From: CAYLPJ01 sp964385465
Lineage (GTDB): Bacteria > Planctomycetota > Phycisphaerae > SM23-33
DNA: 48,470 nucleotides
NCBI GenBank assembly: GCA_964385465.1
Contig: CAYLPJ010000052.1
Coordinates: 1-48,470 of the forward strand
Direction of reading: 5' to 3'
The notes below the pieces were generated by a model that saw only the letters and a program-made list of their open reading frames with translations, was not told the origin of the DNA and did no database searches. Every line of letters begins with the position of its first letter. Positions within the stretch are counted from its first letter, which is position 1. Of the stretch, positions 27,499-36,299 are shown piece after piece. A program made the translations under genes and the position numbers.

Positions 27499-28428
27499 CT
27501 ACGTCTCGAAGCACGATTCGATGAGCTGATCCAGCGTGCCCAGGGCCACGCAGATGGACGTGTCGGCCGCGCCGTAGTAGACCTTCACTTCGCCGTCCGG
27601 CTCGACGACCGCGCCGCAGGCGAAGACCACGTTGCCCACGTCGCCGATCCGCTCGTAGTCCTCCCGCGGTGACAGCACGGGCTCGAGGCAGCGCCCGAGG
27701 ACCTTGGTGGGGTCGTCGCGGTCCAGCATCGCCGTGCCGATCCGGTAGATCGGCCCGGCGGAGGTCATCTTGACGCCGTGGTAGATTTCCAGCCAGCCCC
27801 GGTCGGTGAGGATCGGCGGGGCGGAGGCCCCGATGCGGTAGGCGTCCCAGAGCCCTGGGCGCGGGGCGAAGAGCAGCTCGCTGCGGCCCCAGTTGACCAG
27901 GTCCGGCGAGAAGGAGATCCAGATGCTGCCGATGTCGTGCCCGAAGGGGCGGTCGAGGCGTGCGTACATGCCGTCGACCTTGCGGGGGAACAGCACGCCG
28001 TCCTTGTTGCCGGGCCCGGAAACGGGGGCGATCCGCTCGTAGGTCCGGAAGTCGTCGGTCCTGGCCAGGGCGATGCAATGCCCGTAGCGGCAGACGGCGG
28101 TGTACATGACGTAGTACGTCCCGTCGATCTCGGTGATCCGTGGGTCCTCCATGCCGTTCTCCTCCCACAGCGCGAAGGGCCCTTCCTCGGCGCGGAGCAT
28201 GCAGGGGGCGTCGTCCAGCTCGAAGTGCAGCCCGTCGCTGCCGCGGGCGAGGGCGAAGAACGAGTAGCCCTGCTGGCCCTCGACGCGGAGGAGCATGAGG
28301 TATTCGTCGCCGCGCTTGACCGGCGAGCCGTTGAAGACGGTGTTGACGCGGTAGGGCACGTCGCGCAGCGTGATGATCGGGTTGCGGCTCCAGCGGTGAA
28401 GCAGGTCGCGTCCGTGTCGTTCCGGCAT
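27499..28428 (-). CDS. GH130-family beta-mannoside phosphorylase/hydrolase, copy 1
   Basis: The 309-residue enzyme is a five-bladed propeller of the GH130 family, whose members phosphorolyse or hydrolyse beta-mannosides. Landmarks are NPIITLRDVPYRVNTVFNGS, the catalytic-acid motif EDPRITEIDG, GNKDGVLFPRKVDG, SIWISFSPDLVNWG, WDAYRIGASAPPILTDRGWL and YHGVKMT, then GNVVFACGAVVEPDGEVKVY. The catalytic Asp is retained in EDPR. It has no signal peptide, so it acts in the cytoplasm. The start overlaps closely with the second copy (TGACATG), so the pair is co-translated. Phosphorylase versus hydrolase depends on phosphate-binding residues that I cannot settle by eye. Confidence 0.88.
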   Translation of the reverse strand: MPERHGRDLLHRWSRNPIITLRDVPYRVNTVFNGSPVKRGDEYLMLLRVEGQQGYSFFALARGSDGLHFELDDAPCMLRAEEGPFALWEENGMEDPRITEIDGTYYVMYTAVCRYGHCIALARTDDFRTYERIAPVSGPGNKDGVLFPRKVDGMYARLDRPFGHDIGSIWISFSPDLVNWGRSELLFAPRPGLWDAYRIGASAPPILTDRGWLEIYHGVKMTSAGPIYRIGTAMLDRDDPTKVLGRCLEPVLSPREDYERIGDVGNVVFACGAVVEPDGEVKVYYGAADTSICVALGTLDQLIESCFET

Positions 28429-28429
28429 G

Positions 28430-29365
28430 TCAGAACTCCAGCTTGCTGGCCAGGCAGATGCCCACGATGTCCCGTAGCGGCGCGGTCCCCAGGCAGATGC
28501 AGCTGTCCGACCCGCCGTAGTAGATCTGCATCTCGTCGTCGTCGCTCAGCATGGCCCCGCAGGAGAAGACGACGTTCGGCAGGTCGCCGATCCGCTCGTA
28601 ACGCTCCCGCGGAGACAGCACCGGGATGTTGCTGCGGGCTACCACCTTCGAGGGGTCCTCGGCGTCCAGGATGGCCGCGCCCAGCCGAACCAGCGGGCCC
28701 GCGGACGTGTGCTTCTGCCCGTAGTAGATCAGCAGCCAGCCCTGCTCGATGCGGACCGGCGGGGCGGCCGGGCCGATGCGGCTGGCGTCCCAGAAGCCTC
28801 CGCGCGGCGTCATCACGCAGTGGGAGTCGCCCCAGAAGGTCAGGTCGTCGGAGTAACTCACCCAGATGCTCGCGCCGGGGTTGGGGCGCTCCAGCAGGGC
28901 GTAGCGCCCGCCGATCATCTCGGGGAACATCGCCCCGCCGTTGGTGTCCGGCTGGGTGATCAGCCCCAGGCGCTCGACGTCGGAGAAGTCCTCCGTTCGC
29001 GCCAGGCCCAGCCGCAGGCCCATGGGGGAATCGGCCACGTAGACGATGAAGTAGTGCCCGTCCATCGGCGTGATGCGGGCGTCGCGGACGCCGGTAGCCT
29101 CGTAGGTGGACGTCGGCCCCGTCAGGGCGGGGTCCAGGAATGGCTCGGTGTCGACCTCGAACCGCCGCCCGTCCGGGCTGCGCGCCAGGTAGACCTCCGT
29201 GTGCCCGCGCAGGCTCTCGACCGTCACCAGCAGGTACCACTGGTCCTCGAAGAACGCCACGCCGGCGTTCCACACGTCGCTGCACCGGAAGGGGATGTCT
29301 TCCAGCCGGATCAGCGGGTTGCCCCGCCAGCGGGATACGACGTCCCACGATACGTTGGCGTCCAT
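28430..29365 (-). CDS. GH130-family enzyme, copy 2 (divergent)
   Basis: The 311-residue product is homologous to the next gene and starts at ATG 29365 behind GGGAGG. It shares NPLIRLEDIPFRCSDVWNAG, SIWVSYSDDLTFWG, WDASRIGPAAPPVRIEQGWL, YYGQKHTSAGP and PNVVFSCGAMLSDDDEMQIY. The catalytic segment reads VRDARITPMDG where its partner has EDPRITEIDG, so the Asp is kept but the neighbouring Glu and Pro are changed. This suggests a different linkage or acceptor. It is cytoplasmic and one base from the next gene, so the two copies may act on successive products of one glycan. Confidence 0.86.
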   Translation of the reverse strand: MDANVSWDVVSRWRGNPLIRLEDIPFRCSDVWNAGVAFFEDQWYLLVTVESLRGHTEVYLARSPDGRRFEVDTEPFLDPALTGPTSTYEATGVRDARITPMDGHYFIVYVADSPMGLRLGLARTEDFSDVERLGLITQPDTNGGAMFPEMIGGRYALLERPNPGASIWVSYSDDLTFWGDSHCVMTPRGGFWDASRIGPAAPPVRIEQGWLLIYYGQKHTSAGPLVRLGAAILDAEDPSKVVARSNIPVLSPRERYERIGDLPNVVFSCGAMLSDDDEMQIYYGGSDSCICLGTAPLRDIVGICLASKLEF

Positions 29366-29496
29366 GAATGCCTCCCGAAACGGCCGCTCCGGGCCCCCGG
29401 TCGGCCGAACGGCGGCAGACGGGTGCATCGGGCGTGCCCCTGAACGTATCGGCGATTCGGCCCGGGGCGGTGAAGTCCGCCCGGGTTTGCCGTCGC

Positions 29497-30276
29497 TCAG
29501 ATCTGCCCGAGGATTCGCCGCATGGCCTCGGCGTTCTCGGCGGCCTGGGCATGATGGCAGTTGTTGAAGAACGCGTACACCTCGTCCATGGGCTCGTCGA
29601 GGTCCTCCCACGCGGCGAGGATGTCGGTCAGTTCGTTCGTGTCGTAGCAGTAGTCGTACCGGTCCGTGCCCTCGGGGGCGTACCACTTGGGGGCGTCGCG
29701 CGAGTGCAGCCGGAGGTAGCCGATCCGGCTGGTCGCCGCCGGCGGGCAGCGGAACAGCGAGGCGATCTCCGGCACGTCGGGCACGACGAGGGTGACGTTC
29801 CGCTCGCGGAGTCCCTGGGCCACCGAAGGGTGCTGCCAGGACGCGTGGCGGAACTCGACGGCCAGCGGCAGGTCGCGGAGGTCCCCGATCGCCTCGGCGA
29901 GGAACGTGCGGTTGGCGACCGTGCGGTGGAACCGCTGGGGGAACTGGACGAGCACGCCGGCCAGCTTGCCGGCCTCGATGACCGGGGCGATGCCCTCGCG
30001 GAACGGCTGGACGACCGAGCGGTCCAGCTCGTGGCTGAGCCCGCGGTTGGCCTTGACCCAGATGCGGTAGCCCGGCGGGGTCCGGCCGGCGATGGCGGCC
30101 ATCGTCCGCGCCGTGGGGATGCGGTAGAACGAGAAGTTCACCTCGACCGTCTCGAAGTGGCTCACGTAGCGTGCGAGCATCTCCTTCGAGGGCGTCCCGG
30201 CGGGGTAGAACCTGCCCACCCAGTCCTGGAAGGAATAGCCGCTCGTGCCGACGATGTAGGTGTGTCTGGTGTCCAT
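29497..30276 (-). CDS. DUF72 (YecE-like) protein
   Basis: The 259-residue protein is a TIM-barrel-like DUF72 member: IVGTSGYSFQDWVGRFYPAG, FETVEVNFSFYRIPTARTMA, YRIWVKANRGLSHELD, VLVQFPQRFHR, LAVEFRHASWQHPSV, IGYLRLHSRDAPKWY and the end VYAFFNNCHHAQAAENAEAM. The usual family motifs (STWHGPFYP-like start, E-x-x-FY, VKxP, FRH-x-SW, NNHxxG-like end) are present with small changes. The activity of the family is unknown. The start lies 58 bases after the stop of the TPR gene, so co-transcription with it is likely. Confidence 0.88.
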   Translation of the reverse strand: MDTRHTYIVGTSGYSFQDWVGRFYPAGTPSKEMLARYVSHFETVEVNFSFYRIPTARTMAAIAGRTPPGYRIWVKANRGLSHELDRSVVQPFREGIAPVIEAGKLAGVLVQFPQRFHRTVANRTFLAEAIGDLRDLPLAVEFRHASWQHPSVAQGLRERNVTLVVPDVPEIASLFRCPPAATSRIGYLRLHSRDAPKWYAPEGTDRYDYCYDTNELTDILAAWEDLDEPMDEVYAFFNNCHHAQAAENAEAMRRILGQI

Positions 30277-30334
30277 GCGGCGCGGTCCCGGTGCGGGCGG
30301 GCAACCGATGCGCGATGGAAGCGCCGGGGCCGGC

Positions 30335-31642
30335 CTACTCGGCGTGGGGACGGATGTCCAGCCTTCGCGCGACGCCCTCTGCGTCGTGGCGTCGCGACAC
30401 GGCGGCATCGTGTCGGCCAAGGGCCTCCAGCGCGTCGGCCAGAAGGCGCAGCGCATCCCGCTGGGCCCAAGCATACCCGGTCCGGCGGGCGATGGACAGG
30501 GCCTCGCCGGCGTCGTCGCGCGCCGCGGCGGCGGCGTCCGACAGGCCGTTGTTCCCGCCGGCCATGGTGGCGCGGTCGAGCATCGTCCGCCCGCGGAGGA
30601 TGCGCGCCTCGGCCTGCGCCGGCGCGAGGCCGCGCTTGCCGGACACGTCGAGGGCCTCCTCCGCCGTGGTGAGGGAGTCGTCCCACGCCCGCCGTTGGTG
30701 GGCATATCCGCCGCGGGCGACCAGCACCCAGGGGAGGTCCTGGAGCATCCGCCCCTCTCGCATGGTCTGGAAGGCGGCGGTGAAATGATCGGCGACCTTG
30801 CGGTGGTCACCATCGGCGGCGGAGAGCCGCCCGAGGATCCAGTGGCAGCGAGCCACGTTCTGCGACCACCTGTACCGCTCGGAGATGCGCATGTTCGCGG
30901 CGGTCAGCTCGCGTGCCTGGTCGAGCCGGCCGATGCGGATCAGCAGGTCGGCCCACCAGACGCCGCGGATGCTGTAGAGGTCCTTACCCTCCGAGAGGTC
31001 CCGGGCGAGCGCGTTGGCCTGCTGGAAGGAGGCCAGCGCCTGCTCGACGCGCCCGCGCATCGCCTGGGTGTAGCCCAGCGTCGCCAGCGTGTCCCGTTCC
31101 CGCTTGGGGTCGGCGAGGCTGCGCGCCAGCACGTGCGCCTGGCGGGCGGAGGTCTCGGCCTCGCTCAGGTCGCCGAGGTTGGCCAGCAGCTCGGCGTAGT
31201 TCTGGTGGTCGATGGAGAGGTTGCGGCGGTCGCCCGAGCGGCGGTCGATCTCGGTGGCGTCCTTGTAGTACGGGACGGCGTCGCGGAGGTCGCCGGCCAT
31301 CTGGGCAAGCAGCCCCGCCTCGTTGAGGAAGAACGCAAGGTGTCGGCTGGACAGGGCCTTCTGAACCTGCCGGCGCCGCCGCGCGCCGCCGACGAACGCC
31401 TGGACGCATTCCAGCCCCTCGGCCGGGGCGGGCAGCCAGATGAACACGCGCCCGTTGTCCAGGCGACGGACGAAGACCTCCGCCGCGTAGCGCAGCTCCC
31501 CACCCTCGGCAAGGCGGGCGATGCCCTCGACGATCGGCTCGAGGTCGCCCAGCGTGCGCGGCGTCTGCCCCGTCAGCAGCGCGTCGCGGAGCTGGTCGAG
31601 AGAGACCCTCTCGGCCGGGCCTTGATTGGGAGCCTGCGGCAT
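30335..31642 (-). CDS. Tetratricopeptide-repeat protein
   Basis: The 435-residue soluble protein is built of helical TPR-like repeats from about residue 100 onward: AFFLNEAGLLAQMAGDLRDA, QNYAELLANLGDLSEAETSA, LGYTQAMRGRVEQALASFQQ, ADLLIRIGRLDQARELTAAN, HWILGRLSAADGDHRKVADH and LRLLADALEALGRHDAAVSR. The first 100 residues hold a small unassigned region (TLGDLEPIVEGIARLAEGGE, VFIWLPAPAEGLECVQAFVG). No enzymatic domain or signal peptide is seen, so it is a protein-binding module of unknown partner. A 12-base direct repeat, GGCATCTGTGGA, covers its start (31638-31649) and recurs at 31742-31753. Confidence 0.8.
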   Translation of the reverse strand: MPQAPNQGPAERVSLDQLRDALLTGQTPRTLGDLEPIVEGIARLAEGGELRYAAEVFVRRLDNGRVFIWLPAPAEGLECVQAFVGGARRRRQVQKALSSRHLAFFLNEAGLLAQMAGDLRDAVPYYKDATEIDRRSGDRRNLSIDHQNYAELLANLGDLSEAETSARQAHVLARSLADPKRERDTLATLGYTQAMRGRVEQALASFQQANALARDLSEGKDLYSIRGVWWADLLIRIGRLDQARELTAANMRISERYRWSQNVARCHWILGRLSAADGDHRKVADHFTAAFQTMREGRMLQDLPWVLVARGGYAHQRRAWDDSLTTAEEALDVSGKRGLAPAQAEARILRGRTMLDRATMAGGNNGLSDAAAAARDDAGEALSIARRTGYAWAQRDALRLLADALEALGRHDAAVSRRHDAEGVARRLDIRPHAE

Positions 31643-31766
31643 CTGTGGAGACCTCGTCCGTAACCCTCCGTTCCCGGCGCAAGGAACCTGGCATGCGACG
31701 CGAGACGCGGTGCTCGCGCGTCGGGGGTACGGAATGCGTGTGGCATCTGTGGAAGCAAGTCGTTGC

Positions 31767-31795
31767 ATTGTCGCACACGCCGCCAGGCGCTTCAA
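31767..31795 (-). promoter_or_regulatory. Sigma-70-type promoter of the TPR/DUF72 genes
   Basis: On the minus strand TTGAAG (31790-31795) and GACAAT (31767-31772) are separated by 17 bp. The start near 31760 leaves a leader of about 118 bases. It lies in the 242-base gap after the DnaE2-type gene, which shows no other feature. Confidence 0.5.
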
Positions 31796-31884
31796 GAGTT
31801 GGATACGGGAATGACCGCAGGGCGGCTGTATGGTAATCCGGGGCGGCGGCCGCGGGCCGATGCGCCCGACCGCACAGGGGGCGG

Positions 31885-34800
31885 TCACGCCACCCGGGCG
31901 TGGCAGGCCTCGACCGTCTCGGCCGTGACCGTTACCGAGCCGTACTGCTCCTGCACCCATCCCGAGATGAGGTACGGGCCGTAGCGGTCCAGCACGCCCA
32001 CGGCCGAGTAGACGCCGGGGAACACCGTGGCCTCGAACAGCCCGTACTCGTCGTCGAGGGTCAGGAAGAGCATGGTCTGCCCGGCCTGCGTTCGGGCGGC
32101 CCGCTGGGCTTCGAGCACGCCGGCGATGCGGACCTTCCGGCCCACACGATCGGGCAGGTCGCGGCTGTCGGCGTCGCTCTGCCCGGCGAGGCGGGGCCGG
32201 TGCAGGCCCATCACGTGGGGCCCGACGCTGATCTGAAGCGCCCGCCGCTGCTCGACGTACCGCCGTGTGGGGCTGTAGTCGTCGGGCAGCACGGGCACGG
32301 TGGGGCGGGCGGCCAGCAGCGCGGGCTGGTCCGGGCGGCGGTGGGGGCGCATCGAGAGGAAGAGGTTCAGCTCCATCATCAGCGTCGGGCGGTTGGGTCC
32401 GAGGGCGTCCATCGCCCCGCATTGGATCAGCGTGCGCGCCTCGTCCCGCCCCAGCGCGGTCCGCGAGAGGAAATCCGTCAGGCTGTCGTAGGGGCGTTCG
32501 CGACGGGCGGCGAGGATGGCCTCGACGCCCGCCGGCCCGAGCCCGCCGACCCGCCCGAGCCCGACGCGGACGCCCCGCCCGCCGTCGGGGTGCTCGTCGG
32601 CGGTGAAGTCCTCGCCCGAGCGATTCACGTCCGGCAGGAGGAACCGCACGCCGCCGCGCTTGGCCTGCTCGACATACACCCGCGGGTGGTACATGCTCTG
32701 GTTGTTGTTCAGGCACGCGATCCAGAACTCCAGCGGGTGGTGCGTCTTCAGCCATGCCGAGGCGTACGCCAGCATCGCGTAGCTCGCCGCGTGGGCGCGG
32801 CAGAACGAGTAGGCGTTGAACTTCGCCATCTGCACCCACATGCCCTTGGCGTAGTCGGCCGGGAGGCCCCGGGCGGTGCAGCGCGAGACGAACTCCCGCG
32901 ACAGGGCCAGCCGCTCGGCGTCGCTGCGGCACTTCTGGACGGCCTTGCGGAAGCGGTCGGCGTCGGGCAGGTCCGACCCGAGCATCGCCGCGGCGACCAA
33001 CATGACATCGTCCTCGTAGAGCATCACGCCGTGGGTTCCGCCGAGGATGCCCGCCACGGCCGGGACGTCCGGCGGGACCGGCTCCAGACCGCGGCGCCGG
33101 CGGATGAATGTCTCCTTCATGCCGATGCTCGCCGCACCCGGGCGGATCAGCGCCAGCGCCTGCATCAGGCCGCGGGGATCGTCGGGAGCCAGCGCCCGCA
33201 GGAGGTGGCGCATCGCAGGCGACTCGATCTGGTTGCAGCCGACGGTGTCCGCCGCACGCAGCGTTGCCAGCGTGGGCGCGTCCTCGCCGGGAAGGGCCTC
33301 GACGTCCACGACCCGCCCGGTGTGCTCGCGGACCAGGTCGCAGGCGGCGCGGATCGTCGAGAGACTGCGGTTGCCCAACAGGTCCAGCTTTACCAGGCCG
33401 ATGTCCTCCACGCCGTCCTTGTCGTACTGCGTGATCGGCACGCCCTTGGGGGCGGGCTCGACCGGCACGTGGCGGTCGATGCCCGCCGGGGCGATCACCA
33501 CGCCGCCGGGATGCACCGAGAGATTGTGCAGCAGGCCGATCAGCCGGTGGCTGAGCCGGCCGATCTCCGCCAGCCGCGGGTCGCGCTCGGTGTCGGCGGG
33601 GCGGAGGGCGGAGATCTGCTCGTCGGAGAGCCCGAACGCCTTGGCGGTCTCGCGGAACGCCGAGCGCTGCTGAAACGTGTTGTGCGTGCAGATCATCGCC
33701 GTCCGCGAGCGCCCCCAGCGGGCGAGGGCGTAGTCGATCACGTCGTCGCGAATCCGCCAGCAGAAGTCGATGTCCAGGTCCGGGAAGTCCGTCCGGCGGT
33801 CGTTGAGAAACCGCTCAAACGGGATGTCGAACGCCAGCGGGCAGACGTTCGTGATCCCCAGCACGTAGGCGACCAGGCTGCTGGCGCCGCTGCCGCGACC
33901 CGCCACCGGCGCCCCGCGGCCGCGGGCGGTGTGGACGATGTCCCGGACCACCAGGAAATACTCCACGAAGCCGCGGCGCTCGATCAGTGCCAGCTCCCTC
34001 GCCAGCCGGTCCTCCACGGCCCGGCGGCTGCGCCCGTAGCGCCGGCGGACGCCCTCGCGGCAGAGCCGGCGGAGCATCGTCGGCGGGGCCTCGCCGTCCG
34101 GAGTGTCGTAGCCGGGGAACACCGGCTTCCGCGGCAGCAGGCGGAAGCCCGAGCACTCCTCGACCAGCCGGCGGTTGTTCCTCGCCGCCGCGGGGGGCAG
34201 GTCGCCCGGGGCGCCGGCGAGTTCCTCGGGGCCGCGAAGGCGGGCGCCGGGGGGAGGCAGCGCGTCGGCGGGGACGGTGTCGCGGGTCGTCCGCGTCCGT
34301 ACCGCGGCCAGGACGCGGGCGACCTCGTACTCCTCCCGCCGGGCGAACAGCGCCTTGCCCGCCGCGGCGATCGGCAGGCCGAGCTCCTCGGCCTCGCGGA
34401 CGATCCGCCGGCGGTCGGCGGGCGATTGGGCGGCGGGATCGACCGCCAGAAAGAGCCGATCCGCCGCGGCGCCGGCGCCGACCAGTCGTCGGGCGAGGGC
34501 GGCGTCCTCGGTCAGCAGGCGCAGGCCGGCGAGGTGCTCGACCATCCGGGCGGGCGGGGGAAAGGCAAAGCCGTCGGCCCCGCCGTCGGCGTGTCCGACC
34601 GTCAGCAGGCGGCAGAGGTTTCGGTAGCCTGCCTCGTCGGCGACCAGGGCGGTCGCGGCCGGGCCGGCGGGGGCGCGGAGCTCGGCGCCGACGATGGGCG
34701 TCAGGTCGGCGTCGGCGGCGAGGCGCCAGAACCGCCGCAGGCCATAGAGGCCGTTCGTGTCGGTCAGTGCGAGGTGCTCATGGCCGAGCGCGGCGGCGTC

Positions 34801-34890
34801 GCGGACGAGGCGTTCCAGCGGCGTCGGGCCGCGGAGTGCGGAGTACCCGCTGCGTGCGATCAGCGGCGTGATGGGCTGTCGGCGGGTCAT
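31885..34890 (-). CDS. dnaE2: Error-prone DNA polymerase III alpha subunit, DnaE2/ImuC type
   Basis: The 1,001-residue C-family polymerase has an N-terminal PHP domain (LIARSGYSALRGPTPLERLV, HEHLALTDTNGLYGLRRFW), a palm with GRGSGASSLVAYVLGITNVC and the metal-binding PDLDIDFCWRIRDDVID, fingers (ICTHNTFQQRSAFRETAKAF), a helix-hairpin-helix region (GLGPAGVEAILAARRERPYD) and a C-terminal OB fold (VRIAGVLEAQRAARTQAGQT, ATVFPGVYSAV). Both palm aspartates of DIDF are present. Length and domain order match DnaE2 (about 1,050) rather than replicative DnaE1 (about 1,150). In other bacteria DnaE2 works with ImuA and ImuB in damage-induced mutagenesis. Here it follows a DinB-type gene by 18 bases; no ImuA is seen in the window. 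Confidence 0.92.
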   Translation of the reverse strand: MTRRQPITPLIARSGYSALRGPTPLERLVRDAAALGHEHLALTDTNGLYGLRRFWRLAADADLTPIVGAELRAPAGPAATALVADEAGYRNLCRLLTVGHADGGADGFAFPPPARMVEHLAGLRLLTEDAALARRLVGAGAAADRLFLAVDPAAQSPADRRRIVREAEELGLPIAAAGKALFARREEYEVARVLAAVRTRTTRDTVPADALPPPGARLRGPEELAGAPGDLPPAAARNNRRLVEECSGFRLLPRKPVFPGYDTPDGEAPPTMLRRLCREGVRRRYGRSRRAVEDRLARELALIERRGFVEYFLVVRDIVHTARGRGAPVAGRGSGASSLVAYVLGITNVCPLAFDIPFERFLNDRRTDFPDLDIDFCWRIRDDVIDYALARWGRSRTAMICTHNTFQQRSAFRETAKAFGLSDEQISALRPADTERDPRLAEIGRLSHRLIGLLHNLSVHPGGVVIAPAGIDRHVPVEPAPKGVPITQYDKDGVEDIGLVKLDLLGNRSLSTIRAACDLVREHTGRVVDVEALPGEDAPTLATLRAADTVGCNQIESPAMRHLLRALAPDDPRGLMQALALIRPGAASIGMKETFIRRRRGLEPVPPDVPAVAGILGGTHGVMLYEDDVMLVAAAMLGSDLPDADRFRKAVQKCRSDAERLALSREFVSRCTARGLPADYAKGMWVQMAKFNAYSFCRAHAASYAMLAYASAWLKTHHPLEFWIACLNNNQSMYHPRVYVEQAKRGGVRFLLPDVNRSGEDFTADEHPDGGRGVRVGLGRVGGLGPAGVEAILAARRERPYDSLTDFLSRTALGRDEARTLIQCGAMDALGPNRPTLMMELNLFLSMRPHRRPDQPALLAARPTVPVLPDDYSPTRRYVEQRRALQISVGPHVMGLHRPRLAGQSDADSRDLPDRVGRKVRIAGVLEAQRAARTQAGQTMLFLTLDDEYGLFEATVFPGVYSAVGVLDRYGPYLISGWVQEQYGSVTVTAETVEACHARVA

Positions 34891-34908
34891 GCGGGCGTTC
34901 TCCGCCCG

Positions 34909-36120
34909 TCACTTCGTCAGCGACGGTGTGCGGAGGACAAAGCCGTAGTCGTCCTGCTGGAGGTTGCCCAGCAGCTCGACGGACCGCCCGGTGACGACGG
35001 CGGCGTGGCCCCAGCGGTCACGGATGGCGTCCACGGCGCGGGTCACGTCGCGCCCGCGGCGTCGGGCGGGCGGCTCGAAGAGGCGCCGCTGCATCTGGCG
35101 CGGGCACAGGCGGGAGAGCACGACCCCCACGTGCCGCATCGCCACCCGCCGGGTGTGCAGCCGGGCCAGCAGGTCCAGGACGGCCTCGAGGACGTCGTCG
35201 TCGGCGTCGGTGGGCTCCGGGAGGGTCCGGGCGGCGGCGCGGTCCTTCCAATCGTCGTAGCGGATGGTCAATTCGATGCGCCCGGCGAGCAGGGCGTGCT
35301 TGCGGGCGGCGCGGAGGGCACGCTCCAGCAGGTAGTGCAGCATGCCCGCGATCTCCCCGGGCGACTGCGTGGGCTGGTGGAACGTCGTCTCGCGGGAGAT
35401 GCTCTTCGGCGGCGCGTCCGGGCGCAGGGGGCGGGGGTCCAGCCCGCGGCTGCGGTCGTGCAGCAGCTCGCCACGCCGGCCGAATATCGTCCGCAGCGTC
35501 GCCCGCGGCAGCTTGCGGAGTTCGCCGACGGTGCGGACGTTGAGGTCGGCGAGGGTCTCGACGGTCTTCGGCCCGGCGCCGGGGAGCTTGTCGACCGGCA
35601 GGGGGGCGAGGAAGTCTTCGGCCCGCTCGGGGGGCACCCACACGACCCCTCCGGGCTTGCCCCGGGCGGAGGCGACCTTGGCCAGCAGGCGGTTGGCGCC
35701 CAGCCCGACGGAGACCGGCAGGCGGACCTCGTCGGCGACGGCCTGCTGAAGGTGCCTGCCGAGCCCCTCGGGCCCGCCGTAGCCCCCGGCCGAGCCGGTC
35801 GCCTCGCCGTAGGCCTCGTCGAGGAACGTCTCGAGGGCCGGCACGTAGCGGCGGCAGATATGCCAGATGTGCTCGGCGAAGCAGCGGTAGGTGGCGTACC
35901 GCCCGGGCAGGCGTACGGCGTCTGGGCAGAGCTCGAGCGCCCGCCGCAGGGACATCCCCGCGTGCAGCCCGAACCGCCGGGCTTCGTAGGAGCAGGAGGC
36001 GATGCACCCGCTGCCGACGATCACCGGTCGGCCGCGCAGTGCGGGCGTGAGCAACTGCTCGACCGACGCGAAGAACGCATCGACGTCCACGTGCAGAATC
36101 AATCGCGATTCGCGAGGCAT
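34909..36120 (-). CDS. dinB: Y-family DNA polymerase, DinB/Pol IV type
   Basis: The 403-residue polymerase begins with ILHVDVDAFFASVEQ, containing the first metal-binding Asp and the steric-gate Phe, followed by SCSYEARRFGLHAGMSLRRA and the catalytic Asp-Glu pair in ETFLDEAYGE. The helix-hairpin-helix thumb reads LPGAGPKTVETLADLNVRTV, and the little-finger domain starts near SISRETTFHQPTQSPGE. Unlike ImuB, which has lost its catalytic acids, all three are kept, so it should be active in lesion bypass. No clear C-terminal clamp-binding peptide is visible. It lies 18 bases upstream of dnaE2, and a 128-bp inverted-repeat element sits just before its start. Confidence 0.92.
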   Translation of the reverse strand: MPRESRLILHVDVDAFFASVEQLLTPALRGRPVIVGSGCIASCSYEARRFGLHAGMSLRRALELCPDAVRLPGRYATYRCFAEHIWHICRRYVPALETFLDEAYGEATGSAGGYGGPEGLGRHLQQAVADEVRLPVSVGLGANRLLAKVASARGKPGGVVWVPPERAEDFLAPLPVDKLPGAGPKTVETLADLNVRTVGELRKLPRATLRTIFGRRGELLHDRSRGLDPRPLRPDAPPKSISRETTFHQPTQSPGEIAGMLHYLLERALRAARKHALLAGRIELTIRYDDWKDRAAARTLPEPTDADDDVLEAVLDLLARLHTRRVAMRHVGVVLSRLCPRQMQRRLFEPPARRRGRDVTRAVDAIRDRWGHAAVVTGRSVELLGNLQQDDYGFVLRTPSLTK

Positions 36121-36150
36121 CGGCTGGTCTTTCCGGGGTCAGTCATTTCC

Positions 36151-36278
36151 GGGGTCAGGTCCTCAAAATTCAATTTTCGCCGGTGTCCCGGACGCTTCTC
36201 TCACCCGGGTCCGACGCCTGAATTGCGTTGCCGGCCGCGATACGAGGCCCGAAAATTGAATTTTGAAGACCTGACCCC
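36151..36278. repeat. 128-bp inverted-repeat element (REPIN/MITE-like)
   Basis: Two 29-base arms, 36151-36179 and 36250-36278, are inverted copies with a single mismatch. Each begins at the outer side with GGGGTCAGGTC and continues inward through AAAATTCAATTTTCG. The centre is about 70 bases of GC-rich sequence. A partial extra copy of the outer end (TTTCCGGGGTCAG) lies directly to the left, at about 36130-36143. From general knowledge, GGGGTCAGGTC-type ends occur beside REP-associated tyrosine (Y1) transposase genes; none is in this window. The AT-rich arms contrast with the surroundings. It sits between the DUF6504-like gene and dinB, 31 bases upstream of the dinB start. Confidence 0.75.
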
Positions 36279-36299
36279 GTTCGGGGCGTTCGGGTGTCC

